Assembly: GCA_035480535.1 (NCBI GenBank)
Contig: DATIHQ010000018.1
Coordinates: forward strand, 1 to 31,988
Length of the DNA: 31,988 bases
Direction of reading: 5' to 3'
Origin: DATIHQ01 sp035480535
Lineage (GTDB): Bacteria > Chlamydiota > Chlamydiia > Chlamydiales > SM23-39
A program made the position numbers and the translations under genes. Each line of letters opens with the position of its first letter. The stretch's first letter is position 1. Below, one piece after another: positions 1 to 9,513 of the stretch. Under the pieces are notes generated by a model. It made no database searches. It had not been told where the DNA came from and worked only from the letters and a program-made list of their open reading frames with translations.

Positions 1-2127
1 GTTCCTTCTCATACGTTAGGAGTGGCCGAAGTATTCAATAAAATCCCCAAGCTTCCCTTTAAACTGCCGATGCACTTGAGCCTTCGCACTGTCAAGACAC
101 TGAATTTCATCGCCGAAAAAATCAGCACGATCATCCGAGTGGTCACGATCGTTGCAGTTGCGGTCTTTGCCCTTTTGGGCCATTTCTATATAGCTGGCGG
201 TATTATGCTGGCCATTGTCTATGAATACCTCGATCAAAATCTTGGGGTCATTCCAAGGAAGGTGAGTCTGTTTATAGAGAAAAGAATGCCCCTCATTTCT
301 CTGGTCGGGCTGTTGATTGTCGGTTCTGTGGTTACAAAAGTGATGGCCGCGGCTGCGATTTTAACCTACATTCCTCCTGTGAATCGGTTCATCCATCAAC
401 AGATCGACCATTTCAGTCGAAGAGGTGTGATCGAGCCCATTGCCACGACACTTGTGGAAATCGCGGAGAAAAAAAGAGCTCAAAAATTTGGTCGGCCGAT
501 GGATATAGAGCAAATGGACAATTTCAAAGAAGCGATTCACAGCATCCCCCTGATGAAAGAATTCGATGCGCCCCTTGTCGAAAGAAGAACGCTTACTTTC
601 GATGAGATCCAGAAGATTTTAGAGGCGAAAAAGGAAGACTATGAGATCAATCCCGCCCACTGTACAGTAGCGGTGGAGCCATTGGTCAAAATTCCGGAAG
701 ATCGAAACTTTGACAAATTGATTGAACTGTGGGACAGCTTAGGAGACAAATGGATCGATGAGGCCCATTACGACTTTTTTATGACTCGATTGACTGATGA
801 TAAACGGTTCATTCAATTCTTGCAGAAGCGGTTCCCCGAAATCAAACGATTTAGATATGAAAAAGATCCTGACAAAGGTGATGTGGGAAACGGAAGACTC
901 TATCGCGCAGCCTATATCCCTTATCGGAATCAGATTGAAGAGCGTGTAACGGAGCTATCTGCGGAGAAAGGGCAAACCAAAAACCAGTTCATCGCCGATT
1001 GGGTAAAAGAGCAATTGAAGATTTATGTCTTGAAATTGCACGGCAAAAAGACGATCCAAGGGCCCCAAGTTCTTTTGGAACAGGCCATTGAAAATACGGC
1101 CAAGATCATCCCTTTCCTCACCCGTCCTCAAGCGACAACGGTTGAAAAAGAAGATACGCTCATGAAATTGGCCATTGAAGGGGGCGATTATTGCACCCTT
1201 GCGCAGAGCCGCGCCTCAGGAGAACTTCTCGAAGGGTTTATTGATTCTCTGATGGATAAGGCTTCAGATGGACAGCCGATTGATCCAGCAAAAGAATTTG
1301 AGAGGCAGATTCGGTTGACTCTGCAGAGAACGCGCCTGCAGATGATCCAAGGAGGTTTTGAATTTGCTTTTAATGTCCTCCGAGAGAAAGAAGCTCTCCA
1401 AGACACGGCAGAAGATGTCCATCTCTATCAAATGGTGACCCTTTGGTTGAAGCGGGGATTTTATCCTCTCGCCAAGCATGAAGAGAATGAGTTTGGAATG
1501 ACCGACCTCATGCTTTGGGAAACGGCGTTCTTGCCCCTCCGTGCAGGCATGATGGGAGAATATAAAAAAAGAATGGAAAAAGAGATGTCGGATCTTTCGA
1601 TCGATCGAGCCGTTGAGATGGAAGATAGGATGACTGAGATAGCGCTCGAGCGGTTGATGGCAATGGAGGAGGAAGAGACTCTTCCCATTCTCCCAACGGC
1701 TCGAAAAGTTGAAGTCTTAGGGCAATTAACACAGCTTGCGATCGATCATAAAGGGGAGTCGGGCAATCAACTGATTGTCCATTTAAGAAATTGGATAAAC
1801 CAAACCTCAAGCCTGGATGCTCCGCGGAAGGCTCGGTTTCAAGGGCTTCTTGCCCTTGCCACCCCGGCTCGGATTGAAGAGCTGATGACGGGGATTGTCT
1901 TAAGAGCAGACCGGAAAAATAAAGTGCTTGATCATTTAAGGGACTGGGTGGCGCAAAACCCAAGTCTAAATGACGAACAGAGAGCGCAGCTGCTGCAGGG
2001 ATCGTTAGCGAAGGCAAATCTAGTCGATCCCGAATTTCATCTAAAGAAGGATCGCCTCTTGCTCGTCATCCTCGGCATCCTGCGGGAAAAGAAAGCCCCA
2101 CCACCCGTGGTAGCCCTCGCCGTTTAA
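1..2127 (+). CDS. Large protein with N-terminal membrane hairpins and C-terminal repeats; possibly 5'-partial
   Basis: I do not recognise a named family. The reading frame is open to the window edge, so the true start may lie upstream. The first in-window candidate is GTG at 22 (701 residues), but its only Shine-Dalgarno-like sequence (AGGAG) directly abuts it. Counting from that GTG, two strongly hydrophobic stretches lie near residues 36-66 and 91-117, each long enough for a membrane hairpin. A long charged, mostly helical region follows. Near the C terminus two related segments about 50 residues apart (around 585-615 and 635-665) share the pattern HLRxWxxQxxSLxxxxRAxxxxxL. Bilobed hydrophobic regions next to a soluble domain are typical of chlamydial inclusion-membrane (Inc) proteins, so an Inc-like host-interface role is possible. 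That is inference only; an inner-membrane protein is equally compatible. Confidence 0.75.
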   Translation, partial: VPSHTLGVAEVFNKIPKLPFKLPMHLSLRTVKTLNFIAEKISTIIRVVTIVAVAVFALLGHFYIAGGIMLAIVYEYLDQNLGVIPRKVSLFIEKRMPLISLVGLLIVGSVVTKVMAAAAILTYIPPVNRFIHQQIDHFSRRGVIEPIATTLVEIAEKKRAQKFGRPMDIEQMDNFKEAIHSIPLMKEFDAPLVERRTLTFDEIQKILEAKKEDYEINPAHCTVAVEPLVKIPEDRNFDKLIELWDSLGDKWIDEAHYDFFMTRLTDDKRFIQFLQKRFPEIKRFRYEKDPDKGDVGNGRLYRAAYIPYRNQIEERVTELSAEKGQTKNQFIADWVKEQLKIYVLKLHGKKTIQGPQVLLEQAIENTAKIIPFLTRPQATTVEKEDTLMKLAIEGGDYCTLAQSRASGELLEGFIDSLMDKASDGQPIDPAKEFERQIRLTLQRTRLQMIQGGFEFAFNVLREKEALQDTAEDVHLYQMVTLWLKRGFYPLAKHEENEFGMTDLMLWETAFLPLRAGMMGEYKKRMEKEMSDLSIDRAVEMEDRMTEIALERLMAMEEEETLPILPTARKVEVLGQLTQLAIDHKGESGNQLIVHLRNWINQTSSLDAPRKARFQGLLALATPARIEELMTGIVLRADRKNKVLDHLRDWVAQNPSLNDEQRAQLLQGSLAKANLVDPEFHLKKDRLLLVILGILREKKAPPPVVALAV

Positions 2128-2199
2128 AAGAAGGCAGGAAAAAATAGTAGAAAATATTTTGACTACATGAGTACAATCTCCAGCTCACAAAAGTGATTC

Positions 2200-2940
2200 A
2201 TGGACATTGCTCACAGCGATTATATCGTTTATGTTGATGAAAGCGGGGATCATAGCCTTCAGTCCATTGATGCAGATTATCCTCTATTTGTTTTAACTTT
2301 TTGTGTTTTCGATAAAAAGTACTATTCCCATGTTGTAACTCCTGCCTTGCGGATGCTCAAGTTTTCGACATTTGGTCATGATATGGTTGTGTTACATGAA
2401 AGAGACATTCGTAGAAAAACAGGTGCCTTTAGTGCTTTGAATAAGAACCCTCGCGAAATCTTTTTAGATGCAATTGCCAATTTGATTGCCCAGACCGACT
2501 TCACATTGCTTGCAGTGGTTATTGATAAGTACAAACTAAAAAAGTATGACTCGGCTCCCACACAAACCTATCATTTGGCGATGCAACTTGGACTGGAAAA
2601 ACTCCATGATTTTCTCAAAAGCCGGAACCAACAGGATTGCTTAACCCATGTTGTTTTTGAAGCTCGTGGTAGAAAAGAGGACGCTGCTTTAGAACTTGAA
2701 TTTCAGCGGGTTTGTAATCGACATAATTCCGCACAGTTGCAATTGCCTTTTGAGATTGTCATTGCCAATAAGCAGACGAATTCAGAAGGGCTGCAATTTG
2801 CAGATATGATCGCACGTCCGATCGGTCTTTCAGTACTTAGACCCGGACAACCGAATCGTGCCCTTAGAATTTTAGAGAAGAAATTCGATCGGAATATGGA
2901 TGGGGAGAAAGTAGGAAACAGACTTTATCTTTACCCATAA
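2200..2940 (+). CDS. DUF3800 domain protein
   Basis: The 246-residue product begins with YVDESGDHS (about residues 11-19) and carries GLQFADMIARP near residue 200. These are the two hallmark motifs of DUF3800, a family with an RNase H/integrase-like fold whose acidic residues (here the D and E of the first motif and the D of the last) are thought to be catalytic. The biochemical role is not established; relatives are often solitary accessory genes and some lie near defence genes. No clear Shine-Dalgarno precedes the ATG. The gene looks more AT-rich than its neighbours by eye (I made no count), which together with its isolation suggests horizontal acquisition. Length is normal for the family and no frameshift is visible. 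Confidence 0.85.
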   Translation: MDIAHSDYIVYVDESGDHSLQSIDADYPLFVLTFCVFDKKYYSHVVTPALRMLKFSTFGHDMVVLHERDIRRKTGAFSALNKNPREIFLDAIANLIAQTDFTLLAVVIDKYKLKKYDSAPTQTYHLAMQLGLEKLHDFLKSRNQQDCLTHVVFEARGRKEDAALELEFQRVCNRHNSAQLQLPFEIVIANKQTNSEGLQFADMIARPIGLSVLRPGQPNRALRILEKKFDRNMDGEKVGNRLYLYP

Positions 2941-2974
2941 AAAGCGAAAAGCTCCCGAGAAGTCCCAGGAGCTT
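2941..2974 (-). terminator. Rho-independent terminator of the pcnB-ptr gene run
   Basis: AAGCTCC (2949-2955) pairs with GGAGCTT (2968-2974) around a 12-base loop. Read on the minus strand, the hairpin is followed by TTTTCGCTTTTT, a typical T tract. It lies about 70 bp downstream of the ptr stop codon and right after the stop of the convergent DUF3800 gene, so it may also limit read-through from that side. Confidence 0.7.
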
Positions 2975-3045
2975 AGCGCCGGCCAAGTAGTCCTAACCCA
3001 TTTATAATCCTAAATATACCCAATCCAAGTATTTTGTACAAGTCC

Positions 3046-5958
3046 CTATGGTCCCTGCCCCACCTCGGCAGGGGCGGTGTCGCGGCGGGGGGTGTAGGAG
3101 GCGATTTCGTCCAGTTGACGGATGCCAATGGGTTCGTAGGCAAAGGGGGAGGGGATTTTTCCTTCGAAGAGGACGGCGAGGCGCTTGTGGTTTTCCCGCG
3201 TGAGGAATCGGTGCGCTGTTTGGAGGAAGGGGTCGTAGGGGAGGTTTTGCAGAGCGTTGATCCTTTTCTCCACAAAGGAGAAGTCGGCATCGTGTTGGAA
3301 GGCGAGAAGGTCCCAAAGGGCCGCCTTGTCCTTCACATTGCGAAACCGGGTTTTGTGGGAGGAGATGATGCTGGCTTTCAGGGTTTCAAAGCGCTCGGGA
3401 GTGATCTTTTCAGCGAGGACGCTGTTGAATTCTTCAATGAAGAGCTCAAAGCGATAGAGGAGCTCTTCGGGCTGATGAGAATTGGATTGAACGAGGAAAT
3501 AGCGGAAAAGATGCTCTTCAATTTCTGTGCAGTCGCTTTGGACGATGTAGCCTGTCTTTTGCTTGGTGCGGAGCTCGTCGAAAAAGGCCTCTTTGATGAC
3601 GGCGCCGAGGATTTCTTGCGCCGCCCGCTTTTCAAAGGTAAAATCTCCTTCGTCGAGAAGAAGAATGGCCGCATGGCCTTGGACTTCCGTTGTTTGGCTA
3701 ATGCGGAAGGGGCCTCCTTGTTCGGGGAGTCGAAGAATTTTGGTGAGTGGGTGTGCATCGAGAGGGTAGGGGGCGCGGCTGATGGCGTGGGTGACGTCGA
3801 GCCAAGCCGATTCGGCATCTTTTAAAGAGAGATTGCCCGCGAAGACCGCTTCGATATAGGTTTTCTCAAATAGCCTTCGGTGAAATTCAATGAAATCTTC
3901 ATAGCGAATGGTTTTAAGCGCAGCGAGATTTTCCCGTTTTGTCGTCTTGTCTTGATTGACAATGGTATCGAGCAGCTCTTTTGCCTGTTTCACAGGGAGA
4001 TCTTTCGTCCCATTGCTATACTCTTTTTCATGGCGGGCGACATAAATGGCAAATTGCTCGCGCGTCGGGGGATTGAGGGGCATCTGTTTTGCGATCTCCT
4101 GCAAGAGAAGAGGCGCCTTTTCGCTAAAACCTGAAACTTGGAGATTGATTCTCGTCCGCTCCCGGTCAATTTTGCACGCAAGACCTGCTGAGTTGGCAGT
4201 TGTTAGCGTCGGATGCAAGAGGTCGGTCAAATGGTCTAAATAGATTGAGGTGAGGACGGAGCTTCTCGCAGAAGGGGTTAACTCTGGCGAAAGGATGTGA
4301 AGCGAATAGACCGATTCGGGATTGGCAAATTCAGCCGATCTCACGTAGTAGGCGATCCCCAGCTCTGTATCGGCAATGGGAATGGGCGTTTTTGTTAGGC
4401 CTTCATCGGGAACGGCAGCCAATTGCGTCGGTAAAAAGGGATTCGGGTCGGCTAGCTGGATGTCGGGATTTGGCGTGGCGCGGCTCCAAGAGGCCATCCA
4501 ATGGGGAGGAATCGGGCGAGCGGCATATTCCGCCCCGCACCATTTTTCTCGTTTCTCCGGTATCACTTTTGTCAATTCTGGGGAGGCAGAGAGAGTGATG
4601 GAACAATCCTGCGGGGTTAGGAACGAAGCGACTGCATCTAGTTTTTGGGGATTGTATTCTGAAGCAATGAGCGTTTCTCGAGGAAAGGTGCCGATCTCTT
4701 CATCGACTAGGGCATCTCCCATTTTTGAAATGAACTCAAATGCGCTGCTTCGACTTTGGTATTGATAATGGAGCTCTGCAATCCTGTTTTTCTCTTCAAA
4801 AAGGTAGGGGGGAACGCCGGCTTCTTTGAGTCCTGCAATGGCTTGGAAACAGCGCAAAATGGCTGTATCCATTTGTTCAATTCCCTTTTGCGTCAATTCT
4901 AAATAGATTTGGAAGAAGTTGTGCTCCCTGCCTCCAAAGTCATCCACTCGGACCAATAATCCATCGACGAGCTGCTCTTCTTTCAACTTCTCATAGAGGC
5001 TCTTTTTTTGGCCTCGATCCAGCGCGTAGGCAAATAATTCGGCCGATTTGCTTTTATCGAGGCAAAGAGCGTGCGGCAATTCCCAAAATAATGTGAGAAG
5101 GCGCCGGGTTTGGATCGGTTTGATATACGTAATCTGCCCGCGTTGTCCCTCGGACATTAAGGGCAAATGGCTTTGAGATGGCGTAGCATTTACTTCTGGA
5201 ATAGCGGTAAAAGATTGAACGACTCTTTCTTGGAGCTCTTCCATTGGCAAAGAAGAATAGATGGCTAAGTGCATTCGATTTGCGCCGTAATACTGCTCAT
5301 GCCACTCCTTCAAAGCGCTTTGAGGGATTTGTCCCAATGTTTCTGAATTCCCCACGGAGAACATTCGATTGGGATGTTTCGAGTTGCCCATCTCTTTGAA
5401 AATCATGTATTCGCGCCAGCCATCATTCTCCAGATTCTTTGCAAACTCCTGATCCACGGCGTGCAGTTCTCTTCCAATCCCCGATACGTTAAACAGTGGA
5501 TCGATAAAGAAATGGGCAAACCGATCTAAAAGAGGCAGAAAGCCTTCTCCATGAGAGGCAAACATATAGACAGTTCGATTCGGAGCGGTAAAGGCATTGG
5601 TCATTCCCGCATAATCGGAGACCATGGCTTGGAAATCATTTTCATTGGGATATTTTTCCGTTCCCATGAAGAGCATGTGTTCGCAAAAGTGGGCCATCCC
5701 GGGATATTCAAGGGGGTCATTCCACGACCCCGCCTCGACGGCCAGGGCAGCGCCCGACTGATCGGCATTTGGATCGGAAACTAGCAATACTTCCAGATTG
5801 TTTTGCAGTTTAAGCTTTGCGATCTTGCGGTGCGCCAGATCGGGATTGAGAAGAGGAAGGGAGGAAGTATCTTCGATGATGCTGAATGGGTTTACAGTCA
5901 TATTGTCCGCGCCTCCAAAGGTAAGGGATGTAATGAGAGCGGAAATTACCATTTTCAT
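3046..5958 (-). CDS. ptr: Insulinase-family (M16A, pitrilysin-type) zinc metalloprotease
   Basis: The 970-residue protein carries the inverted zinc motif HFCEH at residues 90-94 and the third ligand E171 in AVDQEFAKNLEND, exactly 76 residues after the motif as in pitrilysin and insulysin. Length matches this class (about 960 residues, four M16 half-domains). It should degrade oligopeptides. The N terminus (MKMVISALIT...) is only weakly signal-peptide-like, so a periplasmic location as for E. coli protease III is plausible but not certain; an internal Met at residue 20 is an alternative start. It overlaps the upstream plsB gene by 4 bp (ATGA), so the two are co-translated. Chlamydia has the same ptr-plsB-RNase G neighbourhood as I recall it. 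It is the last gene of the eight-gene run and is followed by a terminator. Confidence 0.93.
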   Translation of the reverse strand: MKMVISALITSLTFGGADNMTVNPFSIIEDTSSLPLLNPDLAHRKIAKLKLQNNLEVLLVSDPNADQSGAALAVEAGSWNDPLEYPGMAHFCEHMLFMGTEKYPNENDFQAMVSDYAGMTNAFTAPNRTVYMFASHGEGFLPLLDRFAHFFIDPLFNVSGIGRELHAVDQEFAKNLENDGWREYMIFKEMGNSKHPNRMFSVGNSETLGQIPQSALKEWHEQYYGANRMHLAIYSSLPMEELQERVVQSFTAIPEVNATPSQSHLPLMSEGQRGQITYIKPIQTRRLLTLFWELPHALCLDKSKSAELFAYALDRGQKKSLYEKLKEEQLVDGLLVRVDDFGGREHNFFQIYLELTQKGIEQMDTAILRCFQAIAGLKEAGVPPYLFEEKNRIAELHYQYQSRSSAFEFISKMGDALVDEEIGTFPRETLIASEYNPQKLDAVASFLTPQDCSITLSASPELTKVIPEKREKWCGAEYAARPIPPHWMASWSRATPNPDIQLADPNPFLPTQLAAVPDEGLTKTPIPIADTELGIAYYVRSAEFANPESVYSLHILSPELTPSARSSVLTSIYLDHLTDLLHPTLTTANSAGLACKIDRERTRINLQVSGFSEKAPLLLQEIAKQMPLNPPTREQFAIYVARHEKEYSNGTKDLPVKQAKELLDTIVNQDKTTKRENLAALKTIRYEDFIEFHRRLFEKTYIEAVFAGNLSLKDAESAWLDVTHAISRAPYPLDAHPLTKILRLPEQGGPFRISQTTEVQGHAAILLLDEGDFTFEKRAAQEILGAVIKEAFFDELRTKQKTGYIVQSDCTEIEEHLFRYFLVQSNSHQPEELLYRFELFIEEFNSVLAEKITPERFETLKASIISSHKTRFRNVKDKAALWDLLAFQHDADFSFVEKRINALQNLPYDPFLQTAHRFLTRENHKRLAVLFEGKIPSPFAYEPIGIRQLDEIASYTPRRDTAPAEVGQGP

Positions 5959-7004
5959 TGTTGATCCTGTATCAGTTTATAATTTTTACTCACGATTTTC
6001 CAAATTGCCTCTGCCTTGTGCTGCCTGCGGAGCGTTTTATCATTCTCGTCGGAACCGGGAAAATGTTCCATATTGAATTCAGGGGCAAACGCGAGATAGA
6101 TAGGGGTTCGCTGGGCGGAACGGGTTTCTCCAAGCTCTGTTTGAACTGTCTCTGGCGGCGGCATGGCATTATAGGTAGAGAGGGTGAAAGGATAGAAGTG
6201 GGTGGGAGTTTTGGCTTTGCGCGCCATGAGATAGAACATTTCGATGCTTTGCGGATCGAAAGGAGAGATTTCAATAATGCCTTGGGCGTTGCGCCGGTCT
6301 CTCCCGCCACTCGGGGCTACGTAGATGATTTTGCCTCCTTCTTGGAGGAGGCGGCTCATCAATTCCATCGTATTTTTATTGTGCAGCTGCTTTTTGGCTT
6401 TTAGTTCTGGCGGATGGTCGATGTAGCGCTTGGAGTAAATGCAGAGGAGATCGCATCCCAGGCTAAAGGGGATTGCGAGAGGCTCAGTGACGACTCGTTC
6501 GCCGGCGACGTAGATGATTTTTTCAGCGAGAGCGGGATATTTTTTCTCGAGAAGCAGCGCGATGATTTGAGGATCGGGTTCTGTCTGATGATTCGCCAAG
6601 AGAACGACATTATCGCCTTTTTTTAGTTGGGAAAGGATCGTATTGAGATGCTCTTCGCCATAGATGCGGGAATGATTGATGTCGACGAGGGGGCGGATGA
6701 AATCGAGGCCGAAGCGGTAGTAGTCGAAGGGATGGCGCACTTTTTGGTGATAGGGCTGAAACGAGTGGGGGTGTTTAAATTGTTCCTCAATCAGTTGCAG
6801 AAAGAGAAGAAGCATGGGGATGGCAGCGGCAATTGGCTTGCCAGAAGAGAGGATGGCTTCTCGATAGCTATTGTAAAATTGGAGAAGGATCTGCCGATAT
6901 TTTTCAGGTATGATCTCATCCACTGCCCTGAGGCGGTTTAAGAGATGAGATTCTTCAGGCGTCAATTCTTTGGCCATTGAGTGTTGAATAGAAAAGAAAT
7001 TCAT
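5955..7004 (-). CDS. plsB: Glycerol-3-phosphate acyltransferase, plant/chlamydial soluble type
   Basis: The 349-residue product carries the acyltransferase motif N-H-Q-T-E-P-D (H139-x4-D144) and a helical N-terminal domain, matching the soluble GPAT of plastids and Chlamydiae rather than the much longer membrane PlsB of E. coli. It acylates sn-glycerol-3-phosphate, probably from acyl-ACP, as the first step of phospholipid synthesis. Downstream conserved segments around FPFTLSTYNAMPPPE fit the family. The start is uncertain: ATG 7004 overlaps the end of rng by 50 bp, and ATG 6977 (MAKELTPEE) would reduce this to 23 bp; neither has a clear Shine-Dalgarno, so translational coupling to rng is likely. 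It overlaps ptr by 4 bp. Confidence 0.92.
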   Translation of the reverse strand: MNFFSIQHSMAKELTPEESHLLNRLRAVDEIIPEKYRQILLQFYNSYREAILSSGKPIAAAIPMLLLFLQLIEEQFKHPHSFQPYHQKVRHPFDYYRFGLDFIRPLVDINHSRIYGEEHLNTILSQLKKGDNVVLLANHQTEPDPQIIALLLEKKYPALAEKIIYVAGERVVTEPLAIPFSLGCDLLCIYSKRYIDHPPELKAKKQLHNKNTMELMSRLLQEGGKIIYVAPSGGRDRRNAQGIIEISPFDPQSIEMFYLMARKAKTPTHFYPFTLSTYNAMPPPETVQTELGETRSAQRTPIYLAFAPEFNMEHFPGSDENDKTLRRQHKAEAIWKIVSKNYKLIQDQQ

Positions 7005-8496
7005 TTAAATGGAGCGTATCGTTGACCGCAAATTCGAGATGGGCGTTCGATTTACCAGCGAGTTTGTGGTAATAGTCTTTATCGCCCCCCTCCAGATAGC
7101 GATTGAGATCTGGGTGGGTCACCAGTTTCATCGCATATTGGCTTTGGCAGAGGATCAATTTTTTCAAGGTCCGCTCGATTTCAACGGAGACGCTCTCATG
7201 CGATTTGACAAGGCCGCTGCCGACACAATAGGGGCAGTTGGTGTAAATAGTCTGAGAGAGAGATTCGCGGCTTCTTTGCCGCGTCATTTCGACAAGGCCA
7301 AATTCGCTCATCCCCAAAATGGTGCATTTCGCTGAATCTTCTTTCATACATTCTCTCAGCCGCTCGAGAACGCGCCGCTGATTTTTGCGGGAACGCATAT
7401 CGATGAAGTCGCAAATGATGAGGCCGCCCACATTTCGAATCCGGAGTTGGCGTGCGATTTCTTCTGCAGCTTCCAGATTGATCCGAACGAGAGTTTCCTC
7501 CACATCGCCGCCCGATGTATTCATCGAGCTGCGCCCCGAGTTGACATCGATCGTGTGCATCGCCTCTGTCCGATCGAAAAAGAGATAACCTCCCGATCCG
7601 AGCCAGATTTTGCGTCTCACAGCGCGATCGATTTCTCTCTCGACATTAAACCGCTCAAACATCGGCGTTTTATCGCGATAGAATTCGATTTTTAGAGGAT
7701 GTTCTGCCGCATATTTTTGATAGAGGCTTTTGCAGCGCTGATAGGTCGCGTAATCATCGATTAAAAGGCGGTCATATTTTTTATCGACGCAGAGAGTGAC
7801 GGCTCTCTTAATGAGATCTGATTCCTCATAGAGGAGAGCGGGGCCGGTGGCTCGATGGAATTTTTCCACAACTGCTTGCCAGTTATGCAGGAGATCGGTG
7901 GCTTCTTCAACCAACATTTCTGTCGTCGCATTGCAGCTTGCCGTGCGGCAAATCAAGCCCATATCTTGCGGCATTTCAAAGGAGCGAATTAGTTTCTTCA
8001 AACGATCGCGCATTCCCTTATCTTCGATTTTGCGCGAGACACCGCGATGGGGATTATTTGGCAACAAGACCAGATAGCGCCCTGCGATCGAGATATTTGA
8101 AGTCAACCGTGCGCCCTTCGTTCCAATCGGTTCTTTCACCACTTGGACAAGGACGGGCTGATCGATTTTTAATAGCTGCGTGATATCTTTGGCTTTCGGG
8201 GTCGCATCGATTTTGCTGATGTCGTAATCGAGATCGAAATCCATATCGAACATTTCCTCGAATTTCTTCGTATTTTCGAGGATATCGCTGATGTGGATAA
8301 ATCCATTTTCCCCTTCATTGATATCGATAAAGGCAGACTGGATGTTCAGCAAGATATTTGTGACCCGTCCGCGGTAGATATTTCCAGTGATCTGCCTTGA
8401 TTTTTTCCGATCAAAGATCAGATCCTGCAGTTGTCCATGTCTCAGATAGGCATAGCGGATCTCTTTCGACTCAATATTCAGTAAAATTTCGTGCAT
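6955..8496 (-). CDS. rng: Ribonuclease G/E family endoribonuclease
   Basis: I place the start at ATG 8496, since MHEILLNIESKEIRYAYL aligns with the usual RNase G N terminus; the frame stays open to 8532, adding 12 unlikely residues. The product is about 513 residues. An S1 domain (GNIYRGRVTNILLNIQSAF...) lies near residues 38-120. The catalytic core follows with the metal-binding aspartates in TIDVNSGR and ICDFIDMRS. The zinc-link CPYC is in the C-terminal part. The length is that of RNase G without the long degradosome scaffold of RNase E. It cleaves single-stranded RNA in rRNA maturation and mRNA decay. It sits 66 bp downstream of plsX and overlaps plsB, in the same run as pcnB, another RNA 3'-end enzyme. 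Confidence 0.94.
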   Translation of the reverse strand: MHEILLNIESKEIRYAYLRHGQLQDLIFDRKKSRQITGNIYRGRVTNILLNIQSAFIDINEGENGFIHISDILENTKKFEEMFDMDFDLDYDISKIDATPKAKDITQLLKIDQPVLVQVVKEPIGTKGARLTSNISIAGRYLVLLPNNPHRGVSRKIEDKGMRDRLKKLIRSFEMPQDMGLICRTASCNATTEMLVEEATDLLHNWQAVVEKFHRATGPALLYEESDLIKRAVTLCVDKKYDRLLIDDYATYQRCKSLYQKYAAEHPLKIEFYRDKTPMFERFNVEREIDRAVRRKIWLGSGGYLFFDRTEAMHTIDVNSGRSSMNTSGGDVEETLVRINLEAAEEIARQLRIRNVGGLIICDFIDMRSRKNQRRVLERLRECMKEDSAKCTILGMSEFGLVEMTRQRSRESLSQTIYTNCPYCVGSGLVKSHESVSVEIERTLKKLILCQSQYAMKLVTHPDLNRYLEGGDKDYYHKLAGKSNAHLEFAVNDTLHLNEFLFYSTLNGQRIDA

Positions 8497-8562
8497 AGCT
8501 ATTAAAAATCTTTTACAGAAAGCATACTCCATCCCCCCTTCTTTTTCTACTAAAAAAGTATT

Positions 8563-9513
8563 TTATTTTCTCAGATGGGATTGGAGGGTGGAGAGGAAGT
8601 TGTGGGAGGAGAGGGCGATGGCGCCGAGGACGCCGTTTGCGAAGGCGCGGGGGGTGGAATAGCCATGGCATTTAATGACGATTCCATTGACCCCAGCGAG
8701 AAGAGCGCCCGGATATTCGCCATAGTGGAGATGGTGTTGAAGATCGGTGAGCTGGGGCTGGAGTTTTTTTAGCTCGGTAGGGGGAATGTGAGCATGGAGA
8801 CGGTCGAGGATGAGACTCGCGATCCCTTCGGCGGTTTTCAGGAAGATGTTGCCTGTAAATCCATCGGTGATGAGAACGTCGACGTTGCCGTCAAAAACTG
8901 ATTTTCCTTCGATGTTGCCCGCAAAATGGAGGGGGAGAGACTGCAGGGCTTGGTAGGCGATTTGGAGCTCAGAAGTTCCCTTGATCGCCTCTGATCCAAT
9001 ATTTAGGATTCCTATGGTTGGATTTTTAATCCCACGCGTTTTTTGATAGGCGGCGCCAATGAGGGCATATTGAATGAGATGTTTGGCTTTTGCTTGGATG
9101 TTCGCCCCTACATCGAGAACGGCGAGGGGATTTTTTTTCGTCGGCATGAGGGCGAGAAGAGCGGGCCGCAAAATTCCAGGAAGAGTGGAAAGGGTCATTT
9201 TTGCGCACGAAACGAGCGCACCTGTATTGCCTGCGGAGACAAAGGCATCGATCTTTTTCTCTTTTAGGAGGCGTAAGCCCACTGCGAGAGAAGAATTGCG
9301 CTTGCGGCGGAGCGCGTGGAGCGGATGTTCTTCCATGCCGATGATTTCAGGAGCGATCTGATAGCGATGCGCTTTTGTCTCAAACTCAGGAGTGCCGATG
9401 AATAAGAGCTCAACTCCAGGTGGAAGGGGAAGCGAATTCAGAGCGTTCAGTAAATCAATGGGGGCATTGTCGCTCCCCATTAAATCAACGCCAATCAATA
9501 GATTACGCTTCAC
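8563..9513 (-). CDS. plsX: Phosphate acyltransferase PlsX
   Basis: The N terminus VKRNLLIGVDLMGSDNAP and later GNTGALVSCAKMTL, VLDVGANIQ and ITDGFTGNIFLK are PlsX signatures. The enzyme converts acyl-ACP to acyl-phosphate for phospholipid synthesis. I start it at GTG 9513 (316 residues), because the frame upstream of that point is only the shifted reading of rpmF. This start overlaps the rpmF stop by 11 bp, and the GAGAAG just before the GTG is a modest Shine-Dalgarno, so translation is probably coupled to rpmF. The rpmF-plsX pair is a classic bacterial arrangement. The usual partner PlsY is not in this window; the acyltransferase here is instead the soluble acyl-ACP-type PlsB two genes downstream. 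Confidence 0.93.
   Translation of the reverse strand: MKRNLLIGVDLMGSDNAPIDLLNALNSLPLPPGVELLFIGTPEFETKAHRYQIAPEIIGMEEHPLHALRRKRNSSLAVGLRLLKEKKIDAFVSAGNTGALVSCAKMTLSTLPGILRPALLALMPTKKNPLAVLDVGANIQAKAKHLIQYALIGAAYQKTRGIKNPTIGILNIGSEAIKGTSELQIAYQALQSLPLHFAGNIEGKSVFDGNVDVLITDGFTGNIFLKTAEGIASLILDRLHAHIPPTELKKLQPQLTDLQHHLHYGEYPGALLAGVNGIVIKCHGYSTPRAFANGVLGAIALSSHNFLSTLQSHLRK

Noticed and set aside
1508..2017. 169-residue minus-strand open frame
   Set aside because: Antisense shadow of the large membrane protein gene; no start signal or family resemblance.
3034..3825. 263-residue forward open frame antisense to ptr
   Set aside because: It lies wholly opposite the conserved protease coding region and reads as glycine/valine-rich shadow sequence.
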